A program made the translations under genes and the position numbers. Of a DNA stretch of 64,000 nucleotides, positions 1-8,324 are shown in pieces. This DNA is from Paramesorhizobium endophyticum (lineage in GTDB: Bacteria > Pseudomonadota > Alphaproteobacteria > Rhizobiales > Rhizobiaceae). How positions within the stretch are numbered: position 1 is the first letter of the stretch; each line of letters begins with the position of its first letter. Under the pieces are notes generated by a model. It made no database searches. It was not told the origin of the DNA and worked only from the letters and a program-made list of their open reading frames with translations. The stretch lies in contig NZ_BMHH01000009.1 of assembly GCF_014640615.1 (NCBI RefSeq), positions 62,001-126,000 of the forward strand. The letters run 5' to 3'.

Positions 1-1122
1 GCGGACGATGGCGTAGGCGGTGATTGAAATATGCGCCAGCGCGGTGACGGCGAAGAGCGCCGCGGGCCAGAGATATTCCATCGCGAAGGCGGCGACGAGC
101 GGCCCGATCATGGTGCCGAAGCCATAGAGCAGCAGCAGGCCGCCTGAAATCTTTACATAATTCTCCGATGCCGCGAAGTCGTTGGCGTGAGCCACCGCCA
201 CCGGATAAAGCGCATAGGCGAGGCCGCCATAGATGGCGGTGAGGATCAGGATCGTTATGGTATTGGTGGGTGCGATCAGGAAGATGGCGACGCCGATCAG
301 CGACGATGCGCCCGCCACGCCCGCCAGCACAAAGCGCCGGTCCATCATGTCGGAGAGGCGACCGACCGGGATCTGCGAGAGCGCGCCCGCAAGGATGGTG
401 AAGCTTACCATCAGCGCGATCATGGTGGTGTCGATGCCGGAATCGGCTCCATAGACCGCGCCGAGCGTGCCCCAGGCGCCATTGGCAATGCCGATGAGAA
501 TGCACCCGACCGAGGCGACGGGCGAGTTGCGGTAGAGCGCCTTCAGATCGAGTTGCACTTCGCTCAGGGGTTTGGGGCTGATGGCGGTGGAGATGGCGGT
601 GGGGATGAGCGCGAGGCAGAACAGGATGCCCGCCATCATGAAAAGGCCGTCTCCCCGGATATTGCCGCCGGCCACCATCATCTGGCCGCTCATGACGGCG
701 CCGTAGTTCACCATCATGTAGAGGCCGAAGATGCGACCGCGGGTTTCGTTGGTGGCGCGTTCGTTGAGCCAGCTTTCGATGACCATGAACGCCCCCGCCA
801 TGGCGAAGCCGGTGAAGACACGCAGCCCGATCCAGATGACGGAATCGACGAAAAGCCCGGACATGAGCGCGATGATGGCGGCGGATGAGGCGAAGAAACC
901 GAAGGCGCGGACATGGCCCACCCGGCGCACCAGCCTTGGCGCCAGCAGACAGCCGGTGATGAACCCGCCCGCCCAGGCGGTGCCGAGAAGGCCCAGCGAA
1001 CTGATGGCAAAGCCTTCTGCCCCGCCGCGCAGGGGGAGCAAAAGGCCGTGAAGCCCGGAGCCGGCTAAAAGAAACGCGGTGCCGCACAGCAGCGCGAAAA
1101 CCTGGATGAATGAATTGAACAA
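1..1122 (-). CDS. MFS transporter, YcaD-like (3' end cut off by window)
   Basis: Inner-membrane major facilitator permease; substrate unknown. Reading the minus strand from 1122 gives 374 uninterrupted codons of strongly hydrophobic sequence with about 11 membrane segments. The loop after segment 2 has the MFS-type pattern RLVRRVGHVRAFG, and a later loop reads PVGRLSDMMDRRFVL. The motif YGGLAYALYPVAVAHAND is close to what I recall of E. coli YcaD. There is no ATG near the N-terminus. The likely start is TTG at 1122-1120, preceded at good spacing by GGGGGAG. The C-terminus lies outside the window. It is transcribed away from the DUF1192 gene across a palindromic repeat. Family assignment is firm; the transported compound cannot be inferred. 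Confidence 0.85.
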   Translation of the reverse strand, partial: MFNSFIQVFALLCGTAFLLAGSGLHGLLLPLRGGAEGFAISSLGLLGTAWAGGFITGCLLAPRLVRRVGHVRAFGFFASSAAIIALMSGLFVDSVIWIGLRVFTGFAMAGAFMVIESWLNERATNETRGRIFGLYMMVNYGAVMSGQMMVAGGNIRGDGLFMMAGILFCLALIPTAISTAISPKPLSEVQLDLKALYRNSPVASVGCILIGIANGAWGTLGAVYGADSGIDTTMIALMVSFTILAGALSQIPVGRLSDMMDRRFVLAGVAGASSLIGVAIFLIAPTNTITILILTAIYGGLAYALYPVAVAHANDFAASENYVKISGGLLLLYGFGTMIGPLVAAFAMEYLWPAALFAVTALAHISITAYAIVR

Positions 1123-1218
1123 AATGCTCCCCCGAATCCTTTTTTATTGAGGGAAGGGAACCCCCATGGCCGAATAATGGCGGAAGATGAAAATGGTTGC
1201 GCGGGGCATTGGCGCGCA

Positions 1219-1364
1219 CCCTCCTTCCCCCTTGTGGGGAAGGTGGCCCGAAGGGCCGGATGGGGGTGGTGACGTGCGCGCTTCTGTTTTCAGCAAAGGC
1301 ACATCCGTCACCACCCCCATCCGCCCGCTAACGCGGGCACCTTCCCCGCAAGGGGGAAGGAGGG
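1219..1364. repeat. Intergenic palindromic repeat, family B copy 1
   Basis: An imperfect inverted repeat whose outer arms are CCCTCCTTCCCCCTT and its complement. The inner arms are GGATGGGGGTGGTGACG-like. The same element recurs at 6298-6446. It fills the gap between the MFS and DUF1192 genes and would fold into one long hairpin. Confidence 0.8.
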
Positions 1365-1380
1365 CGCTTGGCGAGTAACC

Positions 1381-1569
1381 CTACCGAAACAACGCCTCCG
1401 CCGCCGCCTTGCTCGCTCCCTTCCGGTCGCGGTCGGCTTCCAGCCGCTCGATCTCGGCGCGCAGGGCGGCGATGCGTTCCTCCAGTTCCGCCACCGACAA
1501 CAGGGAGAGATCCTGCCCGATCTCGTGAATGGTCTTTCTCACCGGCAGTTCGTCATCGAAAAGCGCCAT
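1381..1569 (-). CDS. DUF1192 family small protein
   Basis: A 62-residue protein of unknown function. It begins MALFDDELPVRKTIHEIGQD and continues with a heptad-rich helix (LLSVAELEERIAALRAEIERLEADRDRK), which indicates a short coiled coil typical of DUF1192 proteins of alphaproteobacteria. The start at 1569 is chosen because GGAGAACGAC sits just upstream. An in-frame ATG further out (1635) would add 22 residues unlike the family and lacks a ribosome site. It is divergent from the quinone oxidoreductase gene, 104 bp away, so the two probably share a promoter region. The role is unknown. Confidence 0.8.
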   Translation of the reverse strand: MALFDDELPVRKTIHEIGQDLSLLSVAELEERIAALRAEIERLEADRDRKGASKAAAEALFR

Positions 1570-1673
1570 GTCGTTCTCCTCTCGCTTTCCTGCGCCCGGC
1601 CCATTGCCAAACATGGGTGAAACAATACATTTCAAGCGGGTTTAAATGCAAATCATTCGAAAAGGAGCGCCTT

Positions 1674-2678
1674 ATGGCTCTCAAACCAGCTTCCCAGATG
1701 ATCGCAATCGGAATTGCCGAGCCCGGCGGGGCGCATGTGCTGAAACCGATGAAACGCGCGGTGCCGAAGCCGGGGCCGGGCGAGATCCTGGTGCGGGTGC
1801 GGGCGGCGGGCGTCAACCGTCCCGATATATTGCAGCGGCAGGGGCATTATGCGCCTCCATCGGGTGCGTCCGACATTCCGGGGCTGGAAATCGCGGGCGA
1901 GGTGGCCGAGACGGGCGAGGAGGTCAAGCGCTTCAAGGTGGGAGACCAGGTGCTGGCGCTGCTTGCCGGCGGCGGCTATGCGGAGTTCGCTGTGGTGGAC
2001 GAAAGCAATGCCCTGCCGCTGCCTTCCGGCTTCGGCTATGTGGAATCGGCGGCCATCGCGGAAACCTTTTTTACCGTCTGGCATAATGTCTTCGAGCGCG
2101 GTGGCCTCAAGGCGGGGGAAACCTTGCTGGTGCATGGCGGCTCGTCGGGCATCGGCACGGCGGCGATCCAGCTTGCCAGCGCCTTCGGCTCCTATGTCAT
2201 CGCGACGGCGGGATCGACGGACAAATGCGAGGCGTGCCTGAAGATCGGGGCCGACCGGGCGATCAATTACCGCGAGGAGGATTTCGTCAAGATTGTCGCG
2301 GAGGCGACGAACGGCAAGGGCGCGGATGTCATTCTAGACATGGTGGGCGGCGATTACGTCACCCGCAATTACGACGCAGCGGCAATGGACGGACGCATCG
2401 TTCAGATCGCCTTTCTCGAGGGGGCGAAGGCGACGGTCGATCTAACCAAGCTGATGACCAAGCGCCTGACCCATACCGGCTCGACGCTACGCCCGCGTTC
2501 GGTCGAGTTCAAGGCCGGGATCGCTCGGGAACTGGAAGCCAAGGTCTGGCCGCTGCTGGAGGAACGCCGCGTCGCGCCTGTCATGGACATGATTTTCCCG
2601 CTGCGGGACGCCTGGCGCGCGCATGAGCGCATGGAGGATGGGCGGCACATCGGCAAGATCGTGCTGGATGTGGCGTAG
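1674..2678 (+). CDS. NAD(P)H:quinone oxidoreductase, zeta-crystallin/PIG3 type
   Basis: A 334-residue cytosolic medium-chain dehydrogenase/reductase predicted to reduce quinones with NAD(P)H. The N-terminal GroES-like domain contains VRAAGVNRPDILQRQGHY and GLEIAGEVAETGEEV. The Rossmann half contains the nucleotide-binding stretch ETLLVHGGSSGIGTAAIQLA. No zinc-ligand cysteine cluster is visible, as expected for this zinc-independent branch. The start ATG at 1674 follows AAAGGAGCGCCTT at ideal spacing. An open frame extends 102 codons upstream to 1368, but that part is low-complexity and overlaps the divergent gene, so it is not coding. A palindromic repeat follows the stop. The class is clear; the physiological quinone is not. 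Confidence 0.9.
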   Translation: MALKPASQMIAIGIAEPGGAHVLKPMKRAVPKPGPGEILVRVRAAGVNRPDILQRQGHYAPPSGASDIPGLEIAGEVAETGEEVKRFKVGDQVLALLAGGGYAEFAVVDESNALPLPSGFGYVESAAIAETFFTVWHNVFERGGLKAGETLLVHGGSSGIGTAAIQLASAFGSYVIATAGSTDKCEACLKIGADRAINYREEDFVKIVAEATNGKGADVILDMVGGDYVTRNYDAAAMDGRIVQIAFLEGAKATVDLTKLMTKRLTHTGSTLRPRSVEFKAGIARELEAKVWPLLEERRVAPVMDMIFPLRDAWRAHERMEDGRHIGKIVLDVA

Positions 2679-2708
2679 GGTGGGCCTTGTTTGTGACAGG
2701 TGGCACCA

Positions 2709-2903
2709 GACACACCCCCCTCTGTCCTCCTGAGCTTGTCGAAGGGCGACATCTCCCCCACAAGGGGGGAGATCGGCTGTCATAATCGCTTTCGCTAATC
2801 GCCGACGTTGACGATTATGCGCCGTCATCGATGAAGGCCAATCTCCCCCCTTGTGGGGGAGATGTCGCCCTTCGACAAGCTCAGGAGGGCAGAGGGGGGT
2901 GTG
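2709..2903. repeat. Intergenic palindromic repeat, family A copy 1
   Basis: A long inverted repeat with arms built from CACCCCCCTCTG, CTCCTGAGCTTGTCGAAGGG and ATCTCCCCC-type blocks, around a variable centre of about 75 bp. Related copies lie at 8131-8291, 26873-27032, 30013-30172 and 57675-57828, with solo or short derivatives at 9522 and 10826. It lies between two convergent genes. Confidence 0.85.
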
Positions 2904-2941
2904 CCTGGCGCTTCCCTCAATCCGGAAATTGTATCGAAACA

Positions 2942-2971
2942 AAAGGCCGCGCTCACCTGAGCGCGGCCTTT
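2942..2971. terminator. Bidirectional hairpin terminator
   Basis: A perfect 14-bp stem, AAAGGCCGCGCTCA and its complement, closed by a 2-nt loop with A/T-rich flanks on both strands. It lies 21 bp past the minus-strand stop at 2993 and also downstream of the plus-strand quinone oxidoreductase, so it can serve both convergent genes. Confidence 0.8.
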
Positions 2972-2992
2972 CCGCTTGGGAGGAGCGGAGTG

Positions 2993-5188
2993 TTACTTCT
3001 GGACCTTGCCGATTGTCCAGAACAGCGTCTCACCAGCCGAATCGTCCACGCCGTCATTGTCGGTCACGGCGTAGCCATTGCCGTCCTTGTCGATGGCGAA
3101 GCCTTCCAGCTTGTCCATGACGTAGCCATTGGCCTTTTTGAGGTCGGGCAGGAAGTCGCGCACCAGCGTCTTTTCCACCACCGGCAGCTCGCCGCCGATC
3201 TTGGCGGGCTTGAGGCTGTCGAGGGAGACGCGGTAGAGCTTTTTCAGCGCGGCCTTGTCGCCGATGAGATTGTCGCGCTCGACGATGTAGAGCTCACCGT
3301 CATGGGCGGTGATTTCGGAGAGGCCCACCCAGCCGGACTCGGTCTTGTCGAGCGGGTAGCGCACCGCGGCCCATTCCTTGGCTTTGGGCTTATAGGCGAG
3401 GAGCTTGACGGTACCCTTCGGATCGTCAGCCCATTCGCGCTGCACGGCCATCCAGAGCGTGGTGTCGTCGCCTTCGCCCACGCGGGTGATGCCTTCGAGG
3501 CCGAAGCGGGTCTGACCAGCTAGGATTCCCTCGGGCAGCGAGATTTCCTGCTTGATTTCGCCCTTGCCGTTCACCTGGAAGATCGCATGGGGCACGAGCT
3601 TCTTGGCGTCGCCCTCATTGGCGAGCCAGAAGCCGCCATCGCCATCGGTGGTGATGCCTTCAAGATCGAGCTTCTGCGCCGGATGGCCGCCACGGGTGAC
3701 GACAAGCGCCTTGGTGATCTCAGCCGGCTGTTTGGTCGCGTCGATGGTGAAGATCGTCGGCGAGGACGAATAGAAGGAGTCGGAGACGGCATAGAGCTTG
3801 CCCGGCACTTTTTCATCCGCGACGAGGCCGGAAAGCGCGCCCCAGCCGAGCGGCGAGCCGTCCTCCTTATTGGTCGAGACGATGGTCGGATAAGCGGGTT
3901 TGCCTTCGCCGAGCTTGTAGATCATCACATGCGAGCGCGCGCCGCCATCTTCCACGAGATCGTTTTCATTGGCGGTGACGAGCAGGTCGCGACCGGGGAT
4001 GGCGACGAGGCCTTCCGGACCGATGCCGGAGGGCAGCAGCTGGAGGAATTCCGGCTCGCCGCCCGTGTCCTTGTAAACGCCGACGACCGAGCCGCGCTCC
4101 GAGGCGACGAAGATGTATTTGGTGCCATTGAAGGTGGCGACTTCGACGCCTTCCGGCTCGATACCCTTCTTACCGGAACGCTTTTCCGGATAATGGCCGA
4201 TCGCCGCGATCTTGTGTTCCAGTGACGGGCCGGATTCATAAAGCACCTTGCCGTCGCGATTGAAGATGGTGAAGCCGCGCGAGCCGCCCTTGTAGTCGCC
4301 CTCATTGGCGGTGACGAGGCGGTTGTCGTCGAGCCATTTCACGGCGTCCGGCTCGCGCAGCGCGCCCTTGATGGAACCGGTGAAGGAGAGCGTGCCGTCG
4401 GACTTCACGTCGACGCCGTCGAGATCGACGCTGCCGGCGGAGAAATGCGAAACCACCTTGCCGCTCGCCGCATCGACGATAGCGATGTGGTTGTTCTCCT
4501 GCAGGGTCACGGCGACTTCGTTCTTGCTGTTGAAGGCGACGAATTCCGGCTCCGGATCTTCCGGCGCGACTTCGGAAAGGCCTGTCAGGGCAACGGTCTT
4601 CATCCCTGCGCAATCAGGCGCGCCGTCCTTGAGCGGCACGATTTTCAGATCGCCGCCTGGAAGCTGCGGCAGCTCGCCGTCGTTCAGATCCTCGTCGCGC
4701 TCATTCTCGATTGCGATGGCGAGGAAGGCCTTGTCGGGCGACACGGCGACCGAATCGGGCTGGCCCCCGAGATCGCAGCTTGCCTCGACCTTGCGGCTGG
4801 CGATGTCGATGACGTCGAGACGGCCGGAGGGCTTCGTCTTGCTTTCCGAAGTGTTGACGCCAGCGAGCACCTTGCCCTCAACCACGGTTACGGATGTCGG
4901 CTCGCCTTCCATCTTGACGAGGCCGCCCGCCTTGGGCGCCGCCGGGTCGGTGATATCGACAAAGCCGACCGCGCCATAGGGGCTGTCGGAATAGACCAGC
5001 GTCTTGCCATCCGGCGAGGCAGCGATGATCTCGGACGAGGTCTCCGCCTTCTTGTCGGCGTCGGCGGGCAGGTTCTTCGCGACGGGGAAGGTGGCGATGC
5101 GGTTGAAGACCGGCTCGGCCAGCGCCGGGAAGGCGGCGGAAGCGCCAAGCGCGGTCAAAATGGCAAGGTGGATGGAACGGCGTTGCAT
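2993..5188 (-). CDS. Secreted esterase-like phytase family protein
   Basis: A 731-residue exported protein. The signal peptide is visible as MQRRSIHLAILTALGASAAFPALA, so mature protein starts near residue 25. The N-terminal half is a beta-propeller-like region with repeated blocks such as ASPDGKTLVYSDSPYGAVGF and TSVTVVEGKVLAGVN. The C-terminal half (about residue 430 on) matches the 'esterase-like activity of phytase' domain, with GLEGITRVGEGDD and KLEGFAIDKDGNGYAVTDND. It probably acts on phosphate esters in the periplasm or outside the cell; activity is inferred. The start at 5188 gives the cleanest signal peptide; a longer frame to 5224 exists. A PHO box lies 56 bp upstream, which fits a phosphate-starvation role. 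Confidence 0.82.
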   Translation of the reverse strand: MQRRSIHLAILTALGASAAFPALAEPVFNRIATFPVAKNLPADADKKAETSSEIIAASPDGKTLVYSDSPYGAVGFVDITDPAAPKAGGLVKMEGEPTSVTVVEGKVLAGVNTSESKTKPSGRLDVIDIASRKVEASCDLGGQPDSVAVSPDKAFLAIAIENERDEDLNDGELPQLPGGDLKIVPLKDGAPDCAGMKTVALTGLSEVAPEDPEPEFVAFNSKNEVAVTLQENNHIAIVDAASGKVVSHFSAGSVDLDGVDVKSDGTLSFTGSIKGALREPDAVKWLDDNRLVTANEGDYKGGSRGFTIFNRDGKVLYESGPSLEHKIAAIGHYPEKRSGKKGIEPEGVEVATFNGTKYIFVASERGSVVGVYKDTGGEPEFLQLLPSGIGPEGLVAIPGRDLLVTANENDLVEDGGARSHVMIYKLGEGKPAYPTIVSTNKEDGSPLGWGALSGLVADEKVPGKLYAVSDSFYSSSPTIFTIDATKQPAEITKALVVTRGGHPAQKLDLEGITTDGDGGFWLANEGDAKKLVPHAIFQVNGKGEIKQEISLPEGILAGQTRFGLEGITRVGEGDDTTLWMAVQREWADDPKGTVKLLAYKPKAKEWAAVRYPLDKTESGWVGLSEITAHDGELYIVERDNLIGDKAALKKLYRVSLDSLKPAKIGGELPVVEKTLVRDFLPDLKKANGYVMDKLEGFAIDKDGNGYAVTDNDGVDDSAGETLFWTIGKVQK

Positions 5189-5243
5189 GAGTGAGGCTCC
5201 CTCTGATTTCCGCCCACTCCTCATGCAGCTTCATTTCAATGGG

Positions 5244-5261
5244 ATGACAGTTTAATGACAG
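5244..5261 (-). promoter_or_regulatory. PHO box (PhoB site) upstream of the phytase-like gene
   Basis: On the minus strand this reads CTGTCATTAAACTGTCAT: two exact CTGTCAT heptamers with a 4-nt spacer, the layout of a PhoB-binding site. It ends 55 bp before the start codon at 5188, where a PhoB site replacing the -35 element would sit. The match is direct; regulation is inferred. Confidence 0.8.
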
Positions 5262-5292
5262 TTTGATGAAACTGGAAACGTGGGCGCAATTG

Positions 5293-5450
5293 CCCCTCAC
5301 CCTTACCCTCTCCCCGTAAAGGACGGGGGGAGGGGGACAATGCACGTTTCCGCCTTTTCTTCTGCCAGGTGCAGGGGGAGAAGGAGGAGGCGACGACGCT
5401 CGACGCCCCCCTCTCCCCGTAATTCACGGGGAGAGGGTAAGGGTGAGGGG
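5293..5450. repeat. Intergenic palindromic repeat, family C
   Basis: Two perfect 25-bp inverted arms (5293-5317 and 5426-5450; CCCTCACCCTTACCCTCTCC type) enclose about 108 bp of G/C-biased sequence. It occupies the roughly 400-bp gap between the phytase-like gene and trcR, which otherwise holds only the PHO box and the trcR promoter region. Confidence 0.8.
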
Positions 5451-5593
5451 CTATCCACCCGTATGCAAGATGCTCTTCCAACTTTCTTGCCCCATGGAAA
5501 AAACGTCGCTATATAAGCAATGATTTCCCGGAAATTTGTGGTTTACCCCACGGCCCGCGCCCCCGGAGCGGACGAACGAGAGGACTATATCTA

Positions 5594-6289
5594 ATGGCCA
5601 CCCAGCTTCTTATGCCGAAGGCGACGGCCGTCTGGCTTGTCGATAATACCGCACTGTCCTTCGACCAGATCGCCAATTTCTGCAAGCTGCATCCGCTCGA
5701 AGTCAAGGCGATCGCCGATGGCGAAGCCGCGCAGGGAATCAAGGGCCTCGACCCCGTCATCACCGGCCAGCTGACGCGTGAGGAAATCGCGCGCGCCGAG
5801 AAAGATCCCAATCACAAGCTGAAGCTTTCCGAGCCAAAGGTGCGCGTGCCGGAAGCCAAGCGCAAGGGCCCGCGCTATACGCCGCTATCGAAGCGCCAGG
5901 ACCGCCCGAACGCCATTCTCTGGCTGGTGCGCAACCATCCGGAACTGAAAGACGCGCAGATTTCGCGCCTCATCGGCACGACGAAATCCACCATCGAGCA
6001 GATCCGCAACCGCACGCACTGGAACTCCGCCAGCCTGCAGCCGATGGACCCGGTGACGCTGGGCCTCTGCTCGCAGATCGACCTCGACCTCGAAGTCGAA
6101 CGCGCCTCGAAGAACCGCCCGGCGGTGGTCGATACCGGCGACACGCTGCTTCCGGCCTCGGCGACGGAGAATTTCGACTATCGCGACGAATTCTCGCCTC
6201 GCGAAGAGGAAGAGCTCGACGCCGACAAGGTGTTCGCGAAGCTGTCCTCGCTCAAGGGCTCGCGCAGCGAGGATGAGGACGAGGAGTAG
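5594..6289 (+). CDS. trcR: Cell-cycle transcriptional regulator TrcR (DUF1013)
   Basis: A 231-residue cytosolic protein of the DUF1013/TrcR family, found across alphaproteobacteria and named as a cell-cycle transcriptional regulator. Typical blocks are visible: ATAVWLVDNTALSFDQIANF near the N-terminus, KRQDRPNAILWLVRNHPELK in the centre and ISRLIGTTKSTIEQIRNRTH as a helix-turn-helix-like segment around residues 118-140. The C-terminus is acidic and low-complexity (SPREEEELDADK ... DEDEE). The start at 5594 follows GAGAGGACTATATCTA. It stands alone, flanked by repeats on both sides. Family assignment is strong; its targets here are unknown. Confidence 0.88.
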   Translation: MATQLLMPKATAVWLVDNTALSFDQIANFCKLHPLEVKAIADGEAAQGIKGLDPVITGQLTREEIARAEKDPNHKLKLSEPKVRVPEAKRKGPRYTPLSKRQDRPNAILWLVRNHPELKDAQISRLIGTTKSTIEQIRNRTHWNSASLQPMDPVTLGLCSQIDLDLEVERASKNRPAVVDTGDTLLPASATENFDYRDEFSPREEEELDADKVFAKLSSLKGSRSEDEDEE

Positions 6290-6297
6290 TGGCTCGG

Positions 6298-6446
6298 CTC
6301 CCTCCCTCCCCCTTGCGGGGAAGGTGCCCGCGTTAGCGGGCGGATGGGGGTGGTGACGCTTGCGCTTTTCCTGGAGACAATGGCGCAAACGTCACCACCC
6401 CCACCCGACCCTTCGGGCCTCCCTCCCCGCAAGGGGGAGGGAGGGG
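6298..6446. repeat. Intergenic palindromic repeat, family B copy 2
   Basis: The same element as at 1219-1364: outer arms CCCTCCCCCTTGCGGGGA and complement, inner arms GGATGGGGGTGGTGACG and complement. It fills the convergent gap between trcR and the WYL regulator, ending 2 bp before that gene's stop codon. Confidence 0.8.
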
Positions 6447-6447
6447 A

Positions 6448-7155
6448 TCAATACTGATCCCGATACGCATTAAACTCCCGCATTTCCATCTGCCGGTAAA
6501 AATCCGCCAGCGTCTTTCCCCGTTCGGGGCGGAAGCGGCGGCCGGAGTCGGCGGCGAGCGAGATGCGGTCGGTGCGGAAGGTTCGAAACGCGGTGCGCAA
6601 TTCGCACCAGCCGATGACCGTCCAGACCTTTCCCCAGAACCAGAGCCCGAGCGGGCGGATGTCGCGGCCGCTCTCGCGTCCCTCGAGGTCGCGGTACTGG
6701 ATCGTCAGCACATTGCCGCCATCGACAGCTCGCTCGACGAGGTCGATGATGCGGCGCTCATGCTCGCTCAAGTAAGCGGCGGGAGCGTGGATCTGGGTGT
6801 TGGCGATACGTGAGCGGTCTTCCTTCGGCAGCACGGATTCGATCTTGATAAGCGCCTCTTCCGCGCCGCGTGCCATGGATGCGCCGCCCCAGGCGCGGAC
6901 CAGCCGCGCGCCCACCACAAGGGCGACGATCTCGTCACGTGTGAACATCAGCGGCGGCAGGTCGAAACCTTCGCGCAGGATGTATCCGACGCCAGCCTCG
7001 CCATCGATGGGAACGCCTGTCGATTGCAAATCGGCAATGTCGCGATAGATAGTGCGCTCGGAGACTTCCAGCCGCTCGGCCAGTTGCCGCGCGGTCACCA
7101 GCCTGCCGCCCCGCAGGCGCTGCACGATCTGGAACAGACGGTCGGCACGCCGCAT
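6448..7155 (-). CDS. YafY-type transcriptional regulator (HTH + WYL)
   Basis: A 235-residue DNA-binding regulator. Residues 1-60 form a DeoR-like winged helix (RADRLFQIVQRLRGGRLVTA, then RTIYRDIADLQSTGVPIDGE). The C-terminal part from about residue 140 is a WYL sensor domain (LGLWFWGKVWTVIGWCELR, FRTFRTDRI). WYL domains generally sense small ligands or nucleic acids; the ligand is unknown here. It starts 3 bp after the stop of the upstream DJ-1/PfpI gene, so the two form one operon. It could control that neighbour or respond to its product. Confidence 0.88.
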   Translation of the reverse strand: MRRADRLFQIVQRLRGGRLVTARQLAERLEVSERTIYRDIADLQSTGVPIDGEAGVGYILREGFDLPPLMFTRDEIVALVVGARLVRAWGGASMARGAEEALIKIESVLPKEDRSRIANTQIHAPAAYLSEHERRIIDLVERAVDGGNVLTIQYRDLEGRESGRDIRPLGLWFWGKVWTVIGWCELRTAFRTFRTDRISLAADSGRRFRPERGKTLADFYRQMEMREFNAYRDQY

Positions 7156-7158
7156 GGG

Positions 7159-7746
7159 TTATACCCGCCCATATTCGCGGGACAGCATCCCGGTAAGGTC
7201 TTCGGTCTTCGCGGTCTCATCAGGATAGAGCGCTTCGAGGAAGGCGGAGGCGAAGGTTCCGGGCGCCGTACCGGGAGCGGTGACGACACGGCCATGGCTG
7301 ACGGCATGAGGCACGTCGTGATAGTGCTCCGCGCCTTTATAAGCGCCGATCTTGCCTTCAATCCAGCCGGTCCCATTGCTGGCGTGGGGTGTCGCTGAAA
7401 ACAGGTCGGCGTGGGCGAGCGGAAGGGTGCCGGCGCAGATGCCGCCGATGACCCCGCCGCGGGCGCGGACCGAAAGGAGCAAGCGCGCAATGTCAGGAGG
7501 GGTGTCGCCGAACCAGCCCTCCGAGCCGATGATTGCGACGGCGTCGAGATCGGTATTCTCCTCAGCCGAAACGCCCCGTTCCGTCGTCAGCTTCAGCCCG
7601 CCGATCGACGTCACCGGCATCGCCTCGGGCGAAAGCGCAATGATGCGCGCGGCGAAAATCTCCACGGCGGAACCGGAGAGAAAGCCGAATTCCCAATCGG
7701 CGTAACCTTCGATGAAAACGAGGCCAATCGTCTTGTTTTCCGTCAT
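7159..7746 (-). CDS. DJ-1/PfpI family protein
   Basis: A 195-residue cytosolic protein of the class I glutamine amidotransferase-like superfamily. The nucleophile elbow is GGVIGGICAGTLPLAHADLF with Cys104. The N-terminal stretch FIEGYADWEFGFLSG carries the acidic residue (Glu19) expected next to that cysteine in DJ-1-type proteins. Related proteins act as glyoxalases, deglycases, hydratases or transcriptional co-sensors, and the exact reaction cannot be read from sequence. It is the first gene of a two-gene operon with the WYL regulator. The start at 7746 gives the normal family length. Confidence 0.87.
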   Translation of the reverse strand: MTENKTIGLVFIEGYADWEFGFLSGSAVEIFAARIIALSPEAMPVTSIGGLKLTTERGVSAEENTDLDAVAIIGSEGWFGDTPPDIARLLLSVRARGGVIGGICAGTLPLAHADLFSATPHASNGTGWIEGKIGAYKGAEHYHDVPHAVSHGRVVTAPGTAPGTFASAFLEALYPDETAKTEDLTGMLSREYGRV

Positions 7747-7779
7747 TTCCGCGCTTTCCTATTGGTTTTCCGGCCTATT

Positions 7780-7980
7780 CTACCGCTTTTGCCTGCGCTG
7801 CGACAGCTGCCAGTTGCCCGGCTGCCATTCCTCGCAACTGCCCGTCCAGCCGATGTCCCTCTGGACATAGCCCGGCAGATTGTCGATCAGGCGGCGGGTA
7901 CGCGCGCGGTCACGCCGCTCCTTCATCTTGCGCTGGAAGTGCAGGATTGCACTCATGATGGGGGGTATGACGATGCCCAT
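7780..7980 (-). CDS. DUF1127 small basic protein
   Basis: A 66-residue arginine-rich protein. The DUF1127 (YjiS-like) block is visible as RRLIDNLPGYVQRDIGWTGS, preceded by a basic helix KMKERRDRARTR. Small DUF1127 proteins in rhizobia have been linked to RNA turnover and phosphate or carbon metabolism; nothing in this sequence decides its role. The start at 7980 follows GAGGAGAAGAGAC. It stands alone, 33 bp beyond the PfpI gene start. A perfect 10-bp inverted repeat 44-67 bp upstream may be an operator. Confidence 0.82.
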   Translation of the reverse strand: MGIVIPPIMSAILHFQRKMKERRDRARTRRLIDNLPGYVQRDIGWTGSCEEWQPGNWQLSQRRQKR

Positions 7981-8023
7981 GTCTCTTCTCCTCGATCTCT
8001 GATGAAGGCATCATCGCATACCC

Positions 8024-8047
8024 CTCCTGACAGCTGTCTGTCAGGAG
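8024..8047. promoter_or_regulatory. Possible operator: 10-bp inverted repeat upstream of the DUF1127 gene
   Basis: CTCCTGACAG, a 4-nt spacer CTGT, then CTGTCAGGAG: a perfect dyad placed where the DUF1127 promoter should be. It has the size of a dimeric repressor site. It could also be a short hairpin. No regulator is assigned. Confidence 0.4.
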
Positions 8048-8062
8048 AAAAGGCGGTTAAAT

Positions 8063-8098
8063 GAAAAAGCCCGGATCGGGCGATCCGGGCTTTTCTTT
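8063..8098. terminator. Rho-independent terminator (bidirectional)
   Basis: A 13-bp stem AAAAGCCCGGATC with its complement, a 3-nt loop, and T-rich tails on both strands. It most likely ends the minus-strand fba transcript after the repeat at 8131-8291. Confidence 0.75.
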
Positions 8099-8130
8099 TA
8101 AGCGGCACATGATTTGGCGGAGTCGCTAGG

Positions 8131-8291
8131 CACCCCCCCTCTGTCCTGCCGGACATCTCCCCCGCAAGGAGGGAGATTAAGCTTCCATCGGCGCTGGCAT
8201 CAATCACCAGCGTTGCAAGATGAGCGAGGCGAGCCGTATCGGCCGATCTCCCCCCTCGCGGGGGAGATGCCCGGCAGGGCAGAGGGGGGCG
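8131..8291. repeat. Intergenic palindromic repeat, family A copy 2
   Basis: Arms of the CACCCCCCTCTGTCCTGCCG and ATCTCCCCC type in inverted orientation around about 65 bp of unique sequence, just downstream of fba. Confidence 0.85.
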
Positions 8292-8324
8292 CTGTCCCGC
8301 CGACGCTTTCCGGATTCACTTCCC

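Noticed and set aside
1368-1673. N-terminal extension of the quinone oxidoreductase by 102 codons
   Set aside because: The sequence is low-complexity, overlaps the DUF1192 gene on the other strand and precedes a good ribosome site at 1674.
5280-5516. Short ORFs inside the palindromic repeats (also at 1187, 2831, 8114, 26997, 61110)
   Set aside because: The encoded peptides are repeat-derived (for example HPYPLPV-type and SPLAGEM-type strings) and appear on both strands of each hairpin. They are not genes.
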